Part shown: one piece after another, positions 1 to 7,664 of the stretch
How the letters are laid out: each line of letters opens with the position of its first letter
Position numbering within the stretch: the first letter of the stretch is position 1
Origin: Desulfobacteraceae bacterium
Lineage (GTDB): Bacteria > Desulfobacterota > DSM-4660 > Desulfatiglandales > JALVMZ01
DNA length: 15,208 bases
Direction of reading: 5' to 3'
NCBI GenBank assembly: GCA_027032655.1
Contig: JALVMZ010000234.1
Span: forward strand, 1 to 15,208
Position numbers and translations under genes: made by a program
The notes under the pieces: generated by a model
Database searches by the model: none
Seen by the model: the letters and a program-made list of their open reading frames with translations, nothing else
Told to the model about the DNA's origin: nothing

Positions 1-2
1 GG

Positions 3-1088
3 AAAAGGACAACAAGCTGGCAAATAGATTACATTGAACCTGGAGGCAAAAGGGTTAGGAAAACTTTCAGGACAAAAAAGGAGGCTGTTGCTGAATTGTC
101 TAAAAGGGTATCACTTATATTTGAAAATAGATATTTAGACATAAAAAAAGACTACAAAAGTAAATTTGGTGAGTTATTGAATAAATATGAGGAGAATTTT
201 AAAAATCAGGCAAGTTTTAAGAAATATAAAAAATTCTGCATAAAAAACTTCAGAGAATATTTTGGTGAAGATACCCTGCTATCAAATATTCGATATGTGG
301 ATTTGGAAACCTATAGAAATCACCTGATTAATAAATTAACTTTCAAAGGCACTATAAGAGCCAATGCAAGTATTAACAGGGAGATGGCATGTTTACGGCA
401 TATATTCACAAAGGCGGTTGAATGGGAAATGATAGAGAAAAATCCTTTTGAAAAGGGAAAATCTTTATTGCTTAAAGAGAATAACCAGAGAATCCGATAT
501 TTAACTGAGGATGAGATAGAGAGATTGCTTGATGAATGTAAAGGAATAAAGCATTTATACAGGATTGTTGTTTGTGCCTTAAATACGGGGATGAGAAAAT
601 CAGAAATTTTAAATCTCAAATGGGATCAGATACGGAATGGATTTATTTATCTGAGGGAGACCAAAACCAATGAACGGAGGGAGATACCCATTAATAATGA
701 ACTTGCAAAATTATTTAAAGAAATCAGGAAGGAACAGGGCTTGACATCAAAATATGTATTCACTTATGCTAAGCGGTCTATAAATCGGGTGGATAGGGCT
801 TTTAAGGGGGCTTTAAGGCGGGCAGGAATAGAAAATTTCAGATTTCATGACCTGAGACATACCTTTGCAAGCCATGTGCTTATGAGAGGGGGCTCTTTAA
901 AGGATGTCCAGGAACTTTTAGGGCATAAGACTATGAGTATGACATTAAGATATTCACATCTGAGCCAGGAACACAAAAAGAAGGCGGTCAATTTACTAAA
1001 TGGATTGACGGGGCAAATTAAATCTGGTATGTCAGAAATTGTCAGAAATTTGGATTCAGGCAAAAATGCCTATCATGTAAGTTATTGA
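3..1088 (+). CDS. Tyrosine recombinase (phage-type integrase), 5' end outside window
   Basis: Site-specific recombinase that cuts and rejoins DNA through a tyrosine-phosphate intermediate. The frame is open from base 3, and the residues before the TTG at 96 (W-Q-I-D-Y, G-G-K-R-V-R-K-T-F) look like the N-terminal arm-binding domain of phage integrases. The gene therefore probably begins upstream of the window, and the TTG is not its start. A SAM-like core-binding domain follows (about 150-450). The catalytic set is complete: Arg at 594 (G-M-R-K-S-E), the H-D-L-R box at 846-857, His at 924 (L-G-H-K-T) and the nucleophile Tyr at 951 (R-Y-S-H-L). It ends 11 nt before a tRNA-Arg gene, which suggests an integrated element or its remnant; the element body would lie upstream. 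A 10-bp tandem repeat (GTCAGAAATT, 1031-1050) lies in the C-terminal tail. Family certain; target site inferred. Confidence 0.93.
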   Translation, partial: KRTTSWQIDYIEPGGKRVRKTFRTKKEAVAELSKRVSLIFENRYLDIKKDYKSKFGELLNKYEENFKNQASFKKYKKFCIKNFREYFGEDTLLSNIRYVDLETYRNHLINKLTFKGTIRANASINREMACLRHIFTKAVEWEMIEKNPFEKGKSLLLKENNQRIRYLTEDEIERLLDECKGIKHLYRIVVCALNTGMRKSEILNLKWDQIRNGFIYLRETKTNERREIPINNELAKLFKEIRKEQGLTSKYVFTYAKRSINRVDRAFKGALRRAGIENFRFHDLRHTFASHVLMRGGSLKDVQELLGHKTMSMTLRYSHLSQEHKKKAVNLLNGLTGQIKSGMSEIVRNLDSGKNAYHVSY

Positions 1089-1099
1089 AATCATTATAC

Positions 1100-1173
1100 G
1101 CCCCCGTAGCTCAGGTGGATAGAGCACCAGATTCCTAATCTGGGTGCCGCGTGTTCGAGTCACGCCGGGGGCA
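1100..1173 (+). tRNA. tRNA-Arg (anticodon CCU)
   Basis: The cloverleaf can be folded by eye. The acceptor stem GCCCCCG (1100-1106) pairs with CGGGGGC (1166-1172), with discriminator A at 1173. The D stem is GCTC/GAGC (1109-1112 and 1122-1125). The anticodon stem is CCAGA/TCTGG (1127-1131 and 1139-1143) around the loop TTCCTAA, giving anticodon CCT at 1134-1136, which reads AGG. The T stem is GCGTG/CACGC (1149-1153 and 1161-1165) with loop TTCGAGT. All stems are perfect. CCA is not encoded: the A is followed by CTTTTT. The upstream neighbour is an integrase gene, and tRNA-Arg genes are common integration targets. Confidence 0.96.
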
Positions 1174-1196
1174 CTTTTTATGTATAAATAATCTTA

Positions 1197-1225
1197 TTGA
1201 CCTTTACTTAATTTTCAATTATTAT
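1197..1225 (+). promoter_or_regulatory. Sigma-70-type promoter for the rplU operon
   Basis: The -35 box TTGACC (1197-1202) and -10 box TATTAT (1220-1225) are separated by exactly 17 nt. Transcription would start near 1232, only about 18 nt before the rplU ATG at 1251. That leaves room for the ribosome binding site AAGGAGG (1235-1241) but none for a structured leader. It is placed between the tRNA and the first gene of the housekeeping cluster, so the cluster has its own promoter independent of the integrase gene. Confidence 0.75.
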
Positions 1226-1250
1226 AAGTAACTTAAGGAGGATTCTGGAC

Positions 1251-1592
1251 ATGTATGCAATAATTGATACTGGTGGGAAACAATACAGGGCATCTCCCGG
1301 TGACATATTGAAAGTGGAAAAATTAAAGTCAAAAGTTGGAGATGAAATAGTATTTGACAGGGTCCTTTTTGCTTCGGATGGTGATGAGATTCATATAGGC
1401 AGACCCATCCTGGATAATGCTAAGGTAATAGGGAAGATTATCAGGCACGGAAAAGGAAGAAAAATAATTGTATTTAAATATAAAAGGAGAAAGAATTATA
1501 AAAGGAAAAAGGGCCACAGACAACTATTCACAGAAGTAAAGATTGAAAAAATAGAGCTTGGAGCCAAGGAGGTGGCACAAAATGGCACATAA
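1251..1592 (+). CDS. rplU: Large-subunit ribosomal protein bL21
   Basis: bL21 binds 23S rRNA in the 50S subunit. The 113-residue product begins M-Y-A-I-I-D-T-G-G-K-Q-Y, the family hallmark, and carries the conserved basic segment K-Y-K-R-R-K-N-Y-K-R-K-K-G-H-R-Q (about residues 76-91). It is a few residues longer at the C terminus than the usual length of about 103. The start is fixed by the strong Shine-Dalgarno AAGGAGG 9 nt upstream and by the conserved N terminus. It is the first gene of the rplU-rpmA-obgE cluster, and its last 11 nt overlap rpmA, which implies translational coupling of two ribosomal proteins made in equal amounts. Confidence 0.98.
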   Translation: MYAIIDTGGKQYRASPGDILKVEKLKSKVGDEIVFDRVLFASDGDEIHIGRPILDNAKVIGKIIRHGKGRKIIVFKYKRRKNYKRKKGHRQLFTEVKIEKIELGAKEVAQNGT

Positions 1593-1836
1593 AAAGGCTG
1601 GTGGGAGTTCCCGAAACGGAAGGGACAGCATAGGTAAAAGATTGGGAGTCAAGAGATTTGGAGGGCAAAAAGTCAGAGCAGGAAATATAATTATAAGACA
1701 AAGGGGAACCAAATTCCATCCAGGACTTAATGTGGGAATGGGAAAGGATTATACTCTCTTTGCCAAAGTGGATGGAGTCGTTAAATTTGAAAGATATGGA
1801 AAAGACAGGCAAAAGGTCAGCGTTTATGCCATGTAA
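1582..1836 (+). CDS. rpmA: Large-subunit ribosomal protein bL27
   Basis: bL27 reaches toward the peptidyl-transferase centre and helps position tRNA ends. The start at ATG 1582 gives M-A-H-K-K-A-G-G-S-S-R-N-G-R-D-S, the classic bL27 N terminus, followed by G-K-R-L-G-V-K-R-F-G-G-Q and I-I-R-Q-R-G-T-K-F-H-P-G (84 residues, a normal length). A longer reading from TTG 1558 is open but would add eight unrelated residues, and the Shine-Dalgarno AAGGAGGTG (1567-1575) sits correctly for 1582. The first codon lies inside the end of rplU. There is no Firmicutes-type N-terminal extension needing cleavage before the A-H-K-K motif. Confidence 0.98.
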   Translation: MAHKKAGGSSRNGRDSIGKRLGVKRFGGQKVRAGNIIIRQRGTKFHPGLNVGMGKDYTLFAKVDGVVKFERYGKDRQKVSVYAM

Positions 1837-1854
1837 GGATTTTTATCAATTGAT

Positions 1855-2868
1855 ATGGACTTCATTGATGAAGTTGTAATACGCGTCCGCTCAGGGGATG
1901 GGGGGAGGGGATGTGTGAGTTTCAGGAGAGAACGATTTCGTCCTAAAGGTGGGCCTGATGGGGGAGATGGTGGAAAAGGAGGAGATATTATATTGAGGGT
2001 CTCACCAGAAAGAGAGACCCTTTCTCATTTTGGCTCAAGGAGATATTTTAAAGCACAAAACGGCGAGCCTGGAAGAGGCGATCAGAAAACCGGAAAAGAT
2101 GGCAATGACTGTATAATAGAAGTCCCCCCTGGAACAAAGGTTTATGATGAGGATACAGGAGAGTTACTTGGTGATCTTATTCATATATCAGAGGAGCTCG
2201 TGGTTGCAAAGGGGGGGAAGGGGGGAAAGGGAAACACCCACTTTGCCACATCCACCAACAGGGCTCCCAGATATGCCCAGAAGGGCATGAAAGGTGAGGA
2301 AAAAAGATTAAGGTTGTCCCTGATATACATTGCTGATGTGGGAATCATTGGGCTTCCAAATGTGGGAAAATCCACATTACTATCCAGAATAACCAATGCA
2401 AGGCCAAAAATAGAATCATATCTTTTCACTACCATTGTGCCAGGGCTTGGAGTCCTGAACTTTGAAGATGAAATCAGGCTTATAATTGCTGATATCCCAG
2501 GACTTATTGAAGGCGCAAGTAAAGGGAAAGGTCTGGGATTGAGGTTCTTGAAACATGCTGAAAGGACAAAACTTCTCCTACATATTGTGGATATATCCAA
2601 TGTATCCCTGGAAGACCCTCTAAAGGACTATATGACACTCCGAAAAGAGCTCTCGGCCTATGGTGGCTCTTTAAGTCAGAAACCTCATATGGTCATTTTA
2701 AATAAGATTGATTTAAAGGAAAAGGAGCCTTTAATGATTGAAAACACCATCAGTAAATTCAAAGAGATTGGTGTTGAGGTCATGGGAATTTCGGCACTCA
2801 AAGGATATGGTCTGGAAGAGTTAAAATCTGTTCTTTATAAAAAGTTAAATCTGTTAGAGGAGGGATAA
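1855..2868 (+). CDS. obgE: Obg family GTPase (CgtA), ribosome assembly
   Basis: An essential GTPase that binds the 50S subunit and couples ribosome maturation to nucleotide state. The N-terminal Obg fold (residues about 1-158) has the glycine-rich signature F-R-P-K-G-G-P-D-G-G-D-G-G-K-G-G. The G domain shows G1 at residues 166-174 (G-L-P-N-V-G-K-S-T), G3 D-I-P-G (213-216), G4 N-K-I-D (283-286) and G5 S-A-L-K (313-316). At 337 residues it lacks a long C-terminal extension such as the OCT domain. The ATG at 1855 matches the family start, although the nearest Shine-Dalgarno-like sequence (AAGGA, about 1835) is far away. It follows rpmA by 18 nt, its usual place, and its stop TAA directly abuts the proB start. 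Confidence 0.97.
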   Translation: MDFIDEVVIRVRSGDGGRGCVSFRRERFRPKGGPDGGDGGKGGDIILRVSPERETLSHFGSRRYFKAQNGEPGRGDQKTGKDGNDCIIEVPPGTKVYDEDTGELLGDLIHISEELVVAKGGKGGKGNTHFATSTNRAPRYAQKGMKGEEKRLRLSLIYIADVGIIGLPNVGKSTLLSRITNARPKIESYLFTTIVPGLGVLNFEDEIRLIIADIPGLIEGASKGKGLGLRFLKHAERTKLLLHIVDISNVSLEDPLKDYMTLRKELSAYGGSLSQKPHMVILNKIDLKEKEPLMIENTISKFKEIGVEVMGISALKGYGLEELKSVLYKKLNLLEEG

Positions 2869-4026
2869 TTGGGTTCTGATAGGGAATTTATTAAGGATGT
2901 TTTTCGTCTTGTTATTAAAGTGGGAAGTGGTGTGATTACCGGCAAAAACGGACTCAATAGCAGAGTGATCAACAGTCTTGCAGAGGAGATATGCGCACTT
3001 AAAGCTCAGGGTAAAGAAATCATACTTGTCTCGTCAGGGGCAATAGCTGCTGGCATGAAAAAAACAGGAATCAGGAAAAGACCCTCCTCGGTTTCGCATC
3101 AGCAGGCACTGGCTGCTGTTGGTCAGAGCATCCTTATGAATTCGTATGAGAGGGCATTTGGAAAGGAAGGACAAAAGGTTGCACAGATACTGGTTACAAG
3201 AGATGACCTGAATCATAGGGGGAGATATCTAAATGCGAGAAATACCATATTTACTCTGCTCTCATGGAATGTGATTCCTATTATAAATGAAAATGACACT
3301 GTAGTGGTGGAGGAAATAAAATTTGGTGACAATGATAATTTGAGTGCCATGATAACAGACCTTACAGGATCTCAACTTCTGATAAACCTAACTGATATTG
3401 ATGGACTGTATGACAAAGACCCCAGGAAACACCCTGACGCCAGACTGATTCCTGTAGTTGAAAAGATAGATAAAAGGATAATGAACTTTGCCAGCAAGAT
3501 ACCTGGGTTCCTTGGGACAGGTGGTATGGCCAGTAAGATAACAGCGGCAAAAAAGGTAAACCTTGCAGGGATTCCGGTAATTATAGCCAATGGCAAGAAA
3601 AAAGGGATTATTGGAAAGATATTCAGCGGGGAAGAGGAAGGAACTGTATTTTTACCTGAATCCAGAACCATATGCACCAGGAAGAGGTGGATAGCATTTA
3701 CCAGGACTGTAAAGGGCCAGATCATAGTGGATAAAGGGGCAGAATTGGCCATACTTAAGAACGGAAAAAGCCTGCTCCCATCAGGTATAAAAGCGGTGAA
3801 GGGTAGATTCAGCATGGGGGATTCGGTTGCCATTGTAAATGACAGGGATATCAGATTGGCAGTGGGAATAACAAATTATAATTCCACAGAAGTGGAAAAG
3901 ATTAAAGGACTTAAGACCAGTATGATTGAAAAGATACTGGGATATAAACACGACGATGAGGTTATACATAGAGATAACCTCGTAATCCTAAAAGATATAG
4001 AAGGAGAAGATAGGATATGTCAGTAG
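2869..4026 (+). CDS. proB: Glutamate 5-kinase
   Basis: Phosphorylates L-glutamate with ATP to gamma-glutamyl phosphate, the committed step of proline synthesis, and is usually feedback-inhibited by proline. The amino-acid kinase domain fills about residues 1-260: V-I-K-V-G-S-G-V-I-T near the N terminus, S-S-G-A-I-A-A-G-M, and N-E-N-D-T-V followed by F-G-D-N-D-N-L-S-A. A PUA domain follows at about 285-370, so this is the full-length form (385 residues). The best start is TTG at 2869, directly after the obgE stop, with GAGGAGGG at 2857-2864; no in-frame ATG lies near the conserved N terminus. It overlaps proA by 10 nt. The weak TTG codon and the coupling suggest translation depends on obgE. 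Confidence 0.96.
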   Translation: MGSDREFIKDVFRLVIKVGSGVITGKNGLNSRVINSLAEEICALKAQGKEIILVSSGAIAAGMKKTGIRKRPSSVSHQQALAAVGQSILMNSYERAFGKEGQKVAQILVTRDDLNHRGRYLNARNTIFTLLSWNVIPIINENDTVVVEEIKFGDNDNLSAMITDLTGSQLLINLTDIDGLYDKDPRKHPDARLIPVVEKIDKRIMNFASKIPGFLGTGGMASKITAAKKVNLAGIPVIIANGKKKGIIGKIFSGEEEGTVFLPESRTICTRKRWIAFTRTVKGQIIVDKGAELAILKNGKSLLPSGIKAVKGRFSMGDSVAIVNDRDIRLAVGITNYNSTEVEKIKGLKTSMIEKILGYKHDDEVIHRDNLVILKDIEGEDRICQ

Positions 4027-5273
4027 AGGATATAATCAAGGATATGGCCATTAATGCTAAAAAGGCCTCAAGAGTCCTACGGAATGCATCCAGAGAGCAG
4101 AAAGACAGTGCCCTCATGAAGATAGCCGAAGGCCTTAAGTCCAATATTTCTGAAATCATGGAGGAAAATGGCAAAGACCTGGAATTTGCAAAGAAAAAGG
4201 GGCTTACAGGTGCAATGATTGACAGGCTCACCCTTAATACAGAAAGAATCAATGCCATGGCAGAAGGCTTGATGGAACTGGTATCACTCCCTGACCCTGT
4301 AGGAGAGGTAACCGGCATGTGGAAAAGGCCCAACGGTCTCCTTGTGGGCAGGAAAAGGATACCCTTAGGTGTCATAGGTTTTATATATGAGTCCCGACCC
4401 AATGTAACAGTGGATGCAGCAGGTCTTTGCCTCAAATCAGGCAATGCCGTGATTCTAAAGGGTGGCTCAGAGGCCATTAACTCAAATCTTGCACTTTCCA
4501 GAATAATTATGTCAGCCCTGAAAGAATGCAATCTACCAGAGAAGACTGTTCAGGTGGTTCCAACCACTGATAGGAAGGCCGTAAAAGGGCTTCTTGAGCT
4601 TGAGGACTATATCGACCTTATAATCCCAAGGGGTGGAGAGGGGCTTATAAGATTCGTGGTTGAAAACTCAAGGATTCCGGTCCTTAAACATTACAAAGGT
4701 GTATGTCATATATTTGTGGATGAGTCAACAGATATGGATAAGGCCTTAGATATCTGCTATAATGCAAAGGTTCAAAGACCCGGTGTGTGTAATGCAATGG
4801 AGACCCTGCTCGTCCACGAGGGTATAGCAAAGGATTTTCTCCCTGAGATAATAAATAGATTTCGCTCAGCCGGTGTTGAAATCAGAGGATGTCCCAGGAC
4901 CCTTGAGATAATCCCTGATGCAAAGCCTGCACAGGAATCTGACTGGTATGAGGAGTATCTGGATTTGATTCTTTCGGTTAAGGTGGTCTCCAGCATTGAT
5001 GATGCAATGGAACATATTGATAAATATGGCTCCAATCATACAGAAGCCATTATTACAGAAAATTATTCAAATGCCAGGAGATTCCTTGATGAGGTGGACT
5101 CTTCAGTGGTTCTTGTAAATGCATCCACCAGATTTAACGATGGAAACCAACTTGGCCTGGGTGCAGAGATAGGCATAAGCACCTCAAAATTACATGCATT
5201 TGGTCCCATGGGTCTTGAAGAGCTGACCACTACGAAATTCATAGTGTATGGAGATGGACAGGTAAGGGAATAA
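4017..5273 (+). CDS. proA: Glutamate-5-semialdehyde dehydrogenase (gamma-glutamyl phosphate reductase)
   Basis: Reduces gamma-glutamyl phosphate with NADPH to glutamate-5-semialdehyde, which cyclises on the way to proline. It belongs to the aldehyde dehydrogenase superfamily. Visible marks are the cofactor-binding stretch R-I-P-L-G-V-I-G-F-I-Y-E-S-R-P-N-V-T, L-K-G-G-S-E-A, and the catalytic cysteine Cys258 in R-P-G-V-C-N-A-M-E-T-L. Length (418 residues) is normal. ATG 4017 lies inside the end of proB with AAGGAG at 4001-4006. Its product acts on the unstable product of ProB, so overlapping genes fit a shared complex. No proC is present in the window. Confidence 0.97.
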   Translation: MSVEDIIKDMAINAKKASRVLRNASREQKDSALMKIAEGLKSNISEIMEENGKDLEFAKKKGLTGAMIDRLTLNTERINAMAEGLMELVSLPDPVGEVTGMWKRPNGLLVGRKRIPLGVIGFIYESRPNVTVDAAGLCLKSGNAVILKGGSEAINSNLALSRIIMSALKECNLPEKTVQVVPTTDRKAVKGLLELEDYIDLIIPRGGEGLIRFVVENSRIPVLKHYKGVCHIFVDESTDMDKALDICYNAKVQRPGVCNAMETLLVHEGIAKDFLPEIINRFRSAGVEIRGCPRTLEIIPDAKPAQESDWYEEYLDLILSVKVVSSIDDAMEHIDKYGSNHTEAIITENYSNARRFLDEVDSSVVLVNASTRFNDGNQLGLGAEIGISTSKLHAFGPMGLEELTTTKFIVYGDGQVRE

Positions 5274-5278
5274 ATAAA

Positions 5279-5965
5279 ATGGTAGAGAGAATTAAGATTG
5301 GTATCCTGGGAGGGACATTTGATCCCATACATTTTGGACACCTGAGGGTGGCTGAAGAGGTGGGTGAAAATCTGAATCTCAATAAAGTCCTACTGATTCC
5401 AGTAAATATACCTCCCCATAAAAGAAGACATGACTTAACCCCGTTTAATCATAGATTTCAGATGACAAAACTTGCTGTAAAGGGTTCAACCATACTTGAT
5501 GTATCAGATATCGAAAGGAAAAGGGGGGGCATTTCCTATACAGTTGATACCTTAAGAGATATAAAAAAGCTGTGGCATGAACCTGAAGTATATTTTATCA
5601 TAGGAATGGATGCATTCTTAGATATAAAGACATGGAAAGAATATAAGGAGCTATTCTCTCTCTGTCACTTTGTCGTAATAAAAAGGCCGGGATTTGCCCA
5701 TGGCTCCCGAATCCAAAAACTGCTGATTACCATTGATTCTGGATTCAAAAGAAAGAGCAGTAATTTTTTCATCTCAATCTATGGTTTTAACATAATTTTA
5801 ATGAAGACAACCCTTATGGATATATCTTCCACAAGGATCAGGGAGCTTGCCAGTGAAGGGAAATCAATGAGATTTCTACTCCCTGATTCTGTGATCAAAT
5901 ATATTGTGAAGGAGGGATTATATCGTCTTAATGGATACTCTGAAAAAGGCATTTCTTTGTCTTGA
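5279..5965 (+). CDS. nadD: Nicotinate-nucleotide adenylyltransferase
   Basis: Transfers AMP from ATP to nicotinic acid mononucleotide, making deamido-NAD in NAD synthesis. The nucleotidyltransferase fold is shown by G-G-T-F-D-P-I-H-F-G-H (residues 11-21), the R-R-H region contacting phosphate, F-I-I-G-M-D-A-F (about 108-115) and the C-terminal I-S-S-T-R-I-R-E-L. Length (228 residues) is within the family range. It starts 5 nt after proA with only a weak AAGGGA upstream, which suggests reading through from proA. Its 3' end overlaps rsfS by 35 nt, a long coding overlap. nadD beside rsfS is conserved in many bacteria. Confidence 0.96.
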   Translation: MVERIKIGILGGTFDPIHFGHLRVAEEVGENLNLNKVLLIPVNIPPHKRRHDLTPFNHRFQMTKLAVKGSTILDVSDIERKRGGISYTVDTLRDIKKLWHEPEVYFIIGMDAFLDIKTWKEYKELFSLCHFVVIKRPGFAHGSRIQKLLITIDSGFKRKSSNFFISIYGFNIILMKTTLMDISSTRIRELASEGKSMRFLLPDSVIKYIVKEGLYRLNGYSEKGISLS

Positions 5966-6269
5966 GATAATTAAAGAGAGGAAGGCAGAAAGGCCTGTTA
6001 TTTTCAATGTGGGAGAGTTGACATCCATAACAGATTACTTCCTGATTGCAAGCGGAACCTCCACCCGCCAGGTCCAGGCAATTGCAAAACACCTCCAGAG
6101 GAAAATGAAGGAAAAAGGCTTTATAGCTTATGGAGTTGAAGGTGAGAGAGAAGGCCACTGGATACTCCTGGATTATGGAGATGTGGTAATACATATCTTT
6201 TATGAACCTGTCCGTGAGCTATATGACCTTGAGAGTCTATGGATAGATGCCTGCCGAGTTGAGCCTTAG
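5931..6269 (+). CDS. rsfS: Ribosomal silencing factor RsfS (Iojap/DUF143)
   Basis: Binds uL14 on the 50S subunit and blocks joining with the 30S, lowering translation during starvation. The 112-residue product has the family pattern: D-Y-F-L-I-A-S-G-T-S-T-R-Q-V-Q-A-I-A in the middle and G-H-W-I-L-L-D-Y-G-D-V-V-I-H-I-F near the C terminus. ATG 5931 is supported by GGAGGGA (5911-5917) inside nadD. In many proteobacteria the next gene is rlmH; here it is absent and an M48 protease gene follows. With L21, L27 and Obg this makes four ribosome-linked genes in one operon. Confidence 0.96.
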   Translation: MDTLKKAFLCLEIIKERKAERPVIFNVGELTSITDYFLIASGTSTRQVQAIAKHLQRKMKEKGFIAYGVEGEREGHWILLDYGDVVIHIFYEPVRELYDLESLWIDACRVEP

Positions 6270-6270
6270 A

Positions 6271-7662
6271 ATGGTCAAATTTATGCGTTATAAAAATATA
6301 ATTATATTCTTTCTAATAATAGGATTAACAATATTTTATCCTGCGTGGAATCCCTATTCGTATTCCATGTCCATACAGGATGAAACACTTCTGGGAAAGA
6401 GATTTTTATCAACCATCAAAAAACACTTTGAATTTGTAAATGATGATTTTGCCCTCATTTATATCAATAAGCTTGGGGGTTATCTGGCAGGATTTGTGGA
6501 TACCAGATACTTCCCGCTTAATTTTTATATAATCAAATATGATAATCTAAATGCCTTTGCAGGTCCTGGAGGACATATCTTTATATTTACAGGGATGATC
6601 GAAAAATTAGATTCTGCTGACCAGCTCGCTGCCATCATCTCCCACGAAATAGGACATATATCAGGAAGACACATATCTCAGAGAGTGGAACAGAATAAAA
6701 AGATTGGTCTTGCCACCATTGCAGGGATACTTGCAGGAATCCTGGTGGGTGGGAAGGCATCGGGTGCAATCATGACAGGCACTTTAGCAGCAAGTGCACA
6801 GGCGCAACTCAACTACAGCAGAGAGGATGAAAGGCAGGCTGATCAACTGGGATTTAAATACATGAATAAGTCTGGTTTTGACCCCTCTGCCATGATAGAG
6901 GTATTGAAAAAGATACAGAGTGAACAGCTTGCAGGTTCGCAGGAGATCCCTCCCTATCTTCTAACCCATCCCGGAGCAAGTGAAAGGATGAGTAATATAG
7001 AGGTTATGACAACCGGTCACCACCAAAAATCTCCCACGCAAGAGGTAATTTATTTAAGAAGACTGTTTCCTTTTTTTAAACTTACCATTGCTATACAATA
7101 TGGAAATCAGGAATACTGGGAATCAGTTATATCAAAGAAATTGAGAAATAATCCATACTCTGTGGTATCTCTTTATGGACTTGGTCTGGTGAAAAAGATG
7201 CAAATGGATTACATAAGTGCTGTTAATTACTTAAAAAAGGCAGATGAGCTTTCCCCTCAGACCCTACCAATACTGTTAGCTCTTGCCAGAGTCTATCAAT
7301 TGAAAGGGGATTACAGGAATTCTTTGGTCCAGATACAAAGGGCTCTTTCCATGGTTCCAGGGAATAAAAGACTCCTTTTTATAGAAGGGACGATTTACCA
7401 GCAACTGGAGCAATACGAAAAGGCAATCCCTATATTTAAAGGGCTAACCAATCCTATTCCATTTAAAGACGAAGTCCTTTATAATCTTGGTATATGTTAT
7501 GGAAGAAGAGGCGAACTTGCCAAGGCCCATTATTATTTTGGTCTCTATTTCAAGAGAAAGGGCATGACCAGAAAGGCAAAACTACACTTTGAAAAGGCAA
7601 AGAAACTATCTACAAAGGAATCATCACAATTAAAAAATAAGATTATTCAAGAACTTAGATGA
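6271..7662 (+). CDS. M48-family metalloprotease with C-terminal TPR repeats (BepA-like)
   Basis: A zinc protease probably acting in the periplasm on misassembled outer-membrane proteins, as BepA (YfgC) does; that role is inferred from family and architecture. A basic start (K-F-M-R-Y-K) followed by a hydrophobic stretch (I-I-I-F-F-L-I-I-G-L) looks like a signal peptide or anchor. The zinc site is H-E-I-G-H (residues 125-129 from this start), with the third ligand Glu in E-R-Q-A-D about 58 residues further on. A glycine/alanine-rich hydrophobic segment lies between them. From about residue 300 to the end there are TPR-like helices (P-E-Y-type repeats such as G-D-Y-R-N-S-L-V-Q-I-Q-R-A-L). I chose ATG 6271, 1 nt after the rsfS stop; ATG 6247 (8 residues longer) and 6283 are also possible, and no ribosome site decides it. 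It ends 2 nt from the convergent stop of the next gene. Confidence 0.9.
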   Translation: MVKFMRYKNIIIFFLIIGLTIFYPAWNPYSYSMSIQDETLLGKRFLSTIKKHFEFVNDDFALIYINKLGGYLAGFVDTRYFPLNFYIIKYDNLNAFAGPGGHIFIFTGMIEKLDSADQLAAIISHEIGHISGRHISQRVEQNKKIGLATIAGILAGILVGGKASGAIMTGTLAASAQAQLNYSREDERQADQLGFKYMNKSGFDPSAMIEVLKKIQSEQLAGSQEIPPYLLTHPGASERMSNIEVMTTGHHQKSPTQEVIYLRRLFPFFKLTIAIQYGNQEYWESVISKKLRNNPYSVVSLYGLGLVKKMQMDYISAVNYLKKADELSPQTLPILLALARVYQLKGDYRNSLVQIQRALSMVPGNKRLLFIEGTIYQQLEQYEKAIPIFKGLTNPIPFKDEVLYNLGICYGRRGELAKAHYYFGLYFKRKGMTRKAKLHFEKAKKLSTKESSQLKNKIIQELR

Positions 7663-7664
7663 TT

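Noticed and set aside
96..98. TTG at 96 as the start of the integrase
   Set aside because: The frame is open to base 3 and the upstream residues match the N-terminal arm-binding domain, so the true start lies before the window.
1175..1179. T run after the tRNA as an intrinsic terminator
   Set aside because: Only five T residues and no separate hairpin apart from the tRNA itself, so not supported.
1558..1581. Longer rpmA reading from TTG 1558
   Set aside because: Adds eight residues unlike the family; the Shine-Dalgarno sequence fits ATG 1582 and the bL27 N terminus begins there.
3962..4531. Long minus-strand open frame (189 codons) across the proB/proA junction
   Set aside because: Lies antisense to strongly conserved proA coding sequence and shows no recognisable protein features.
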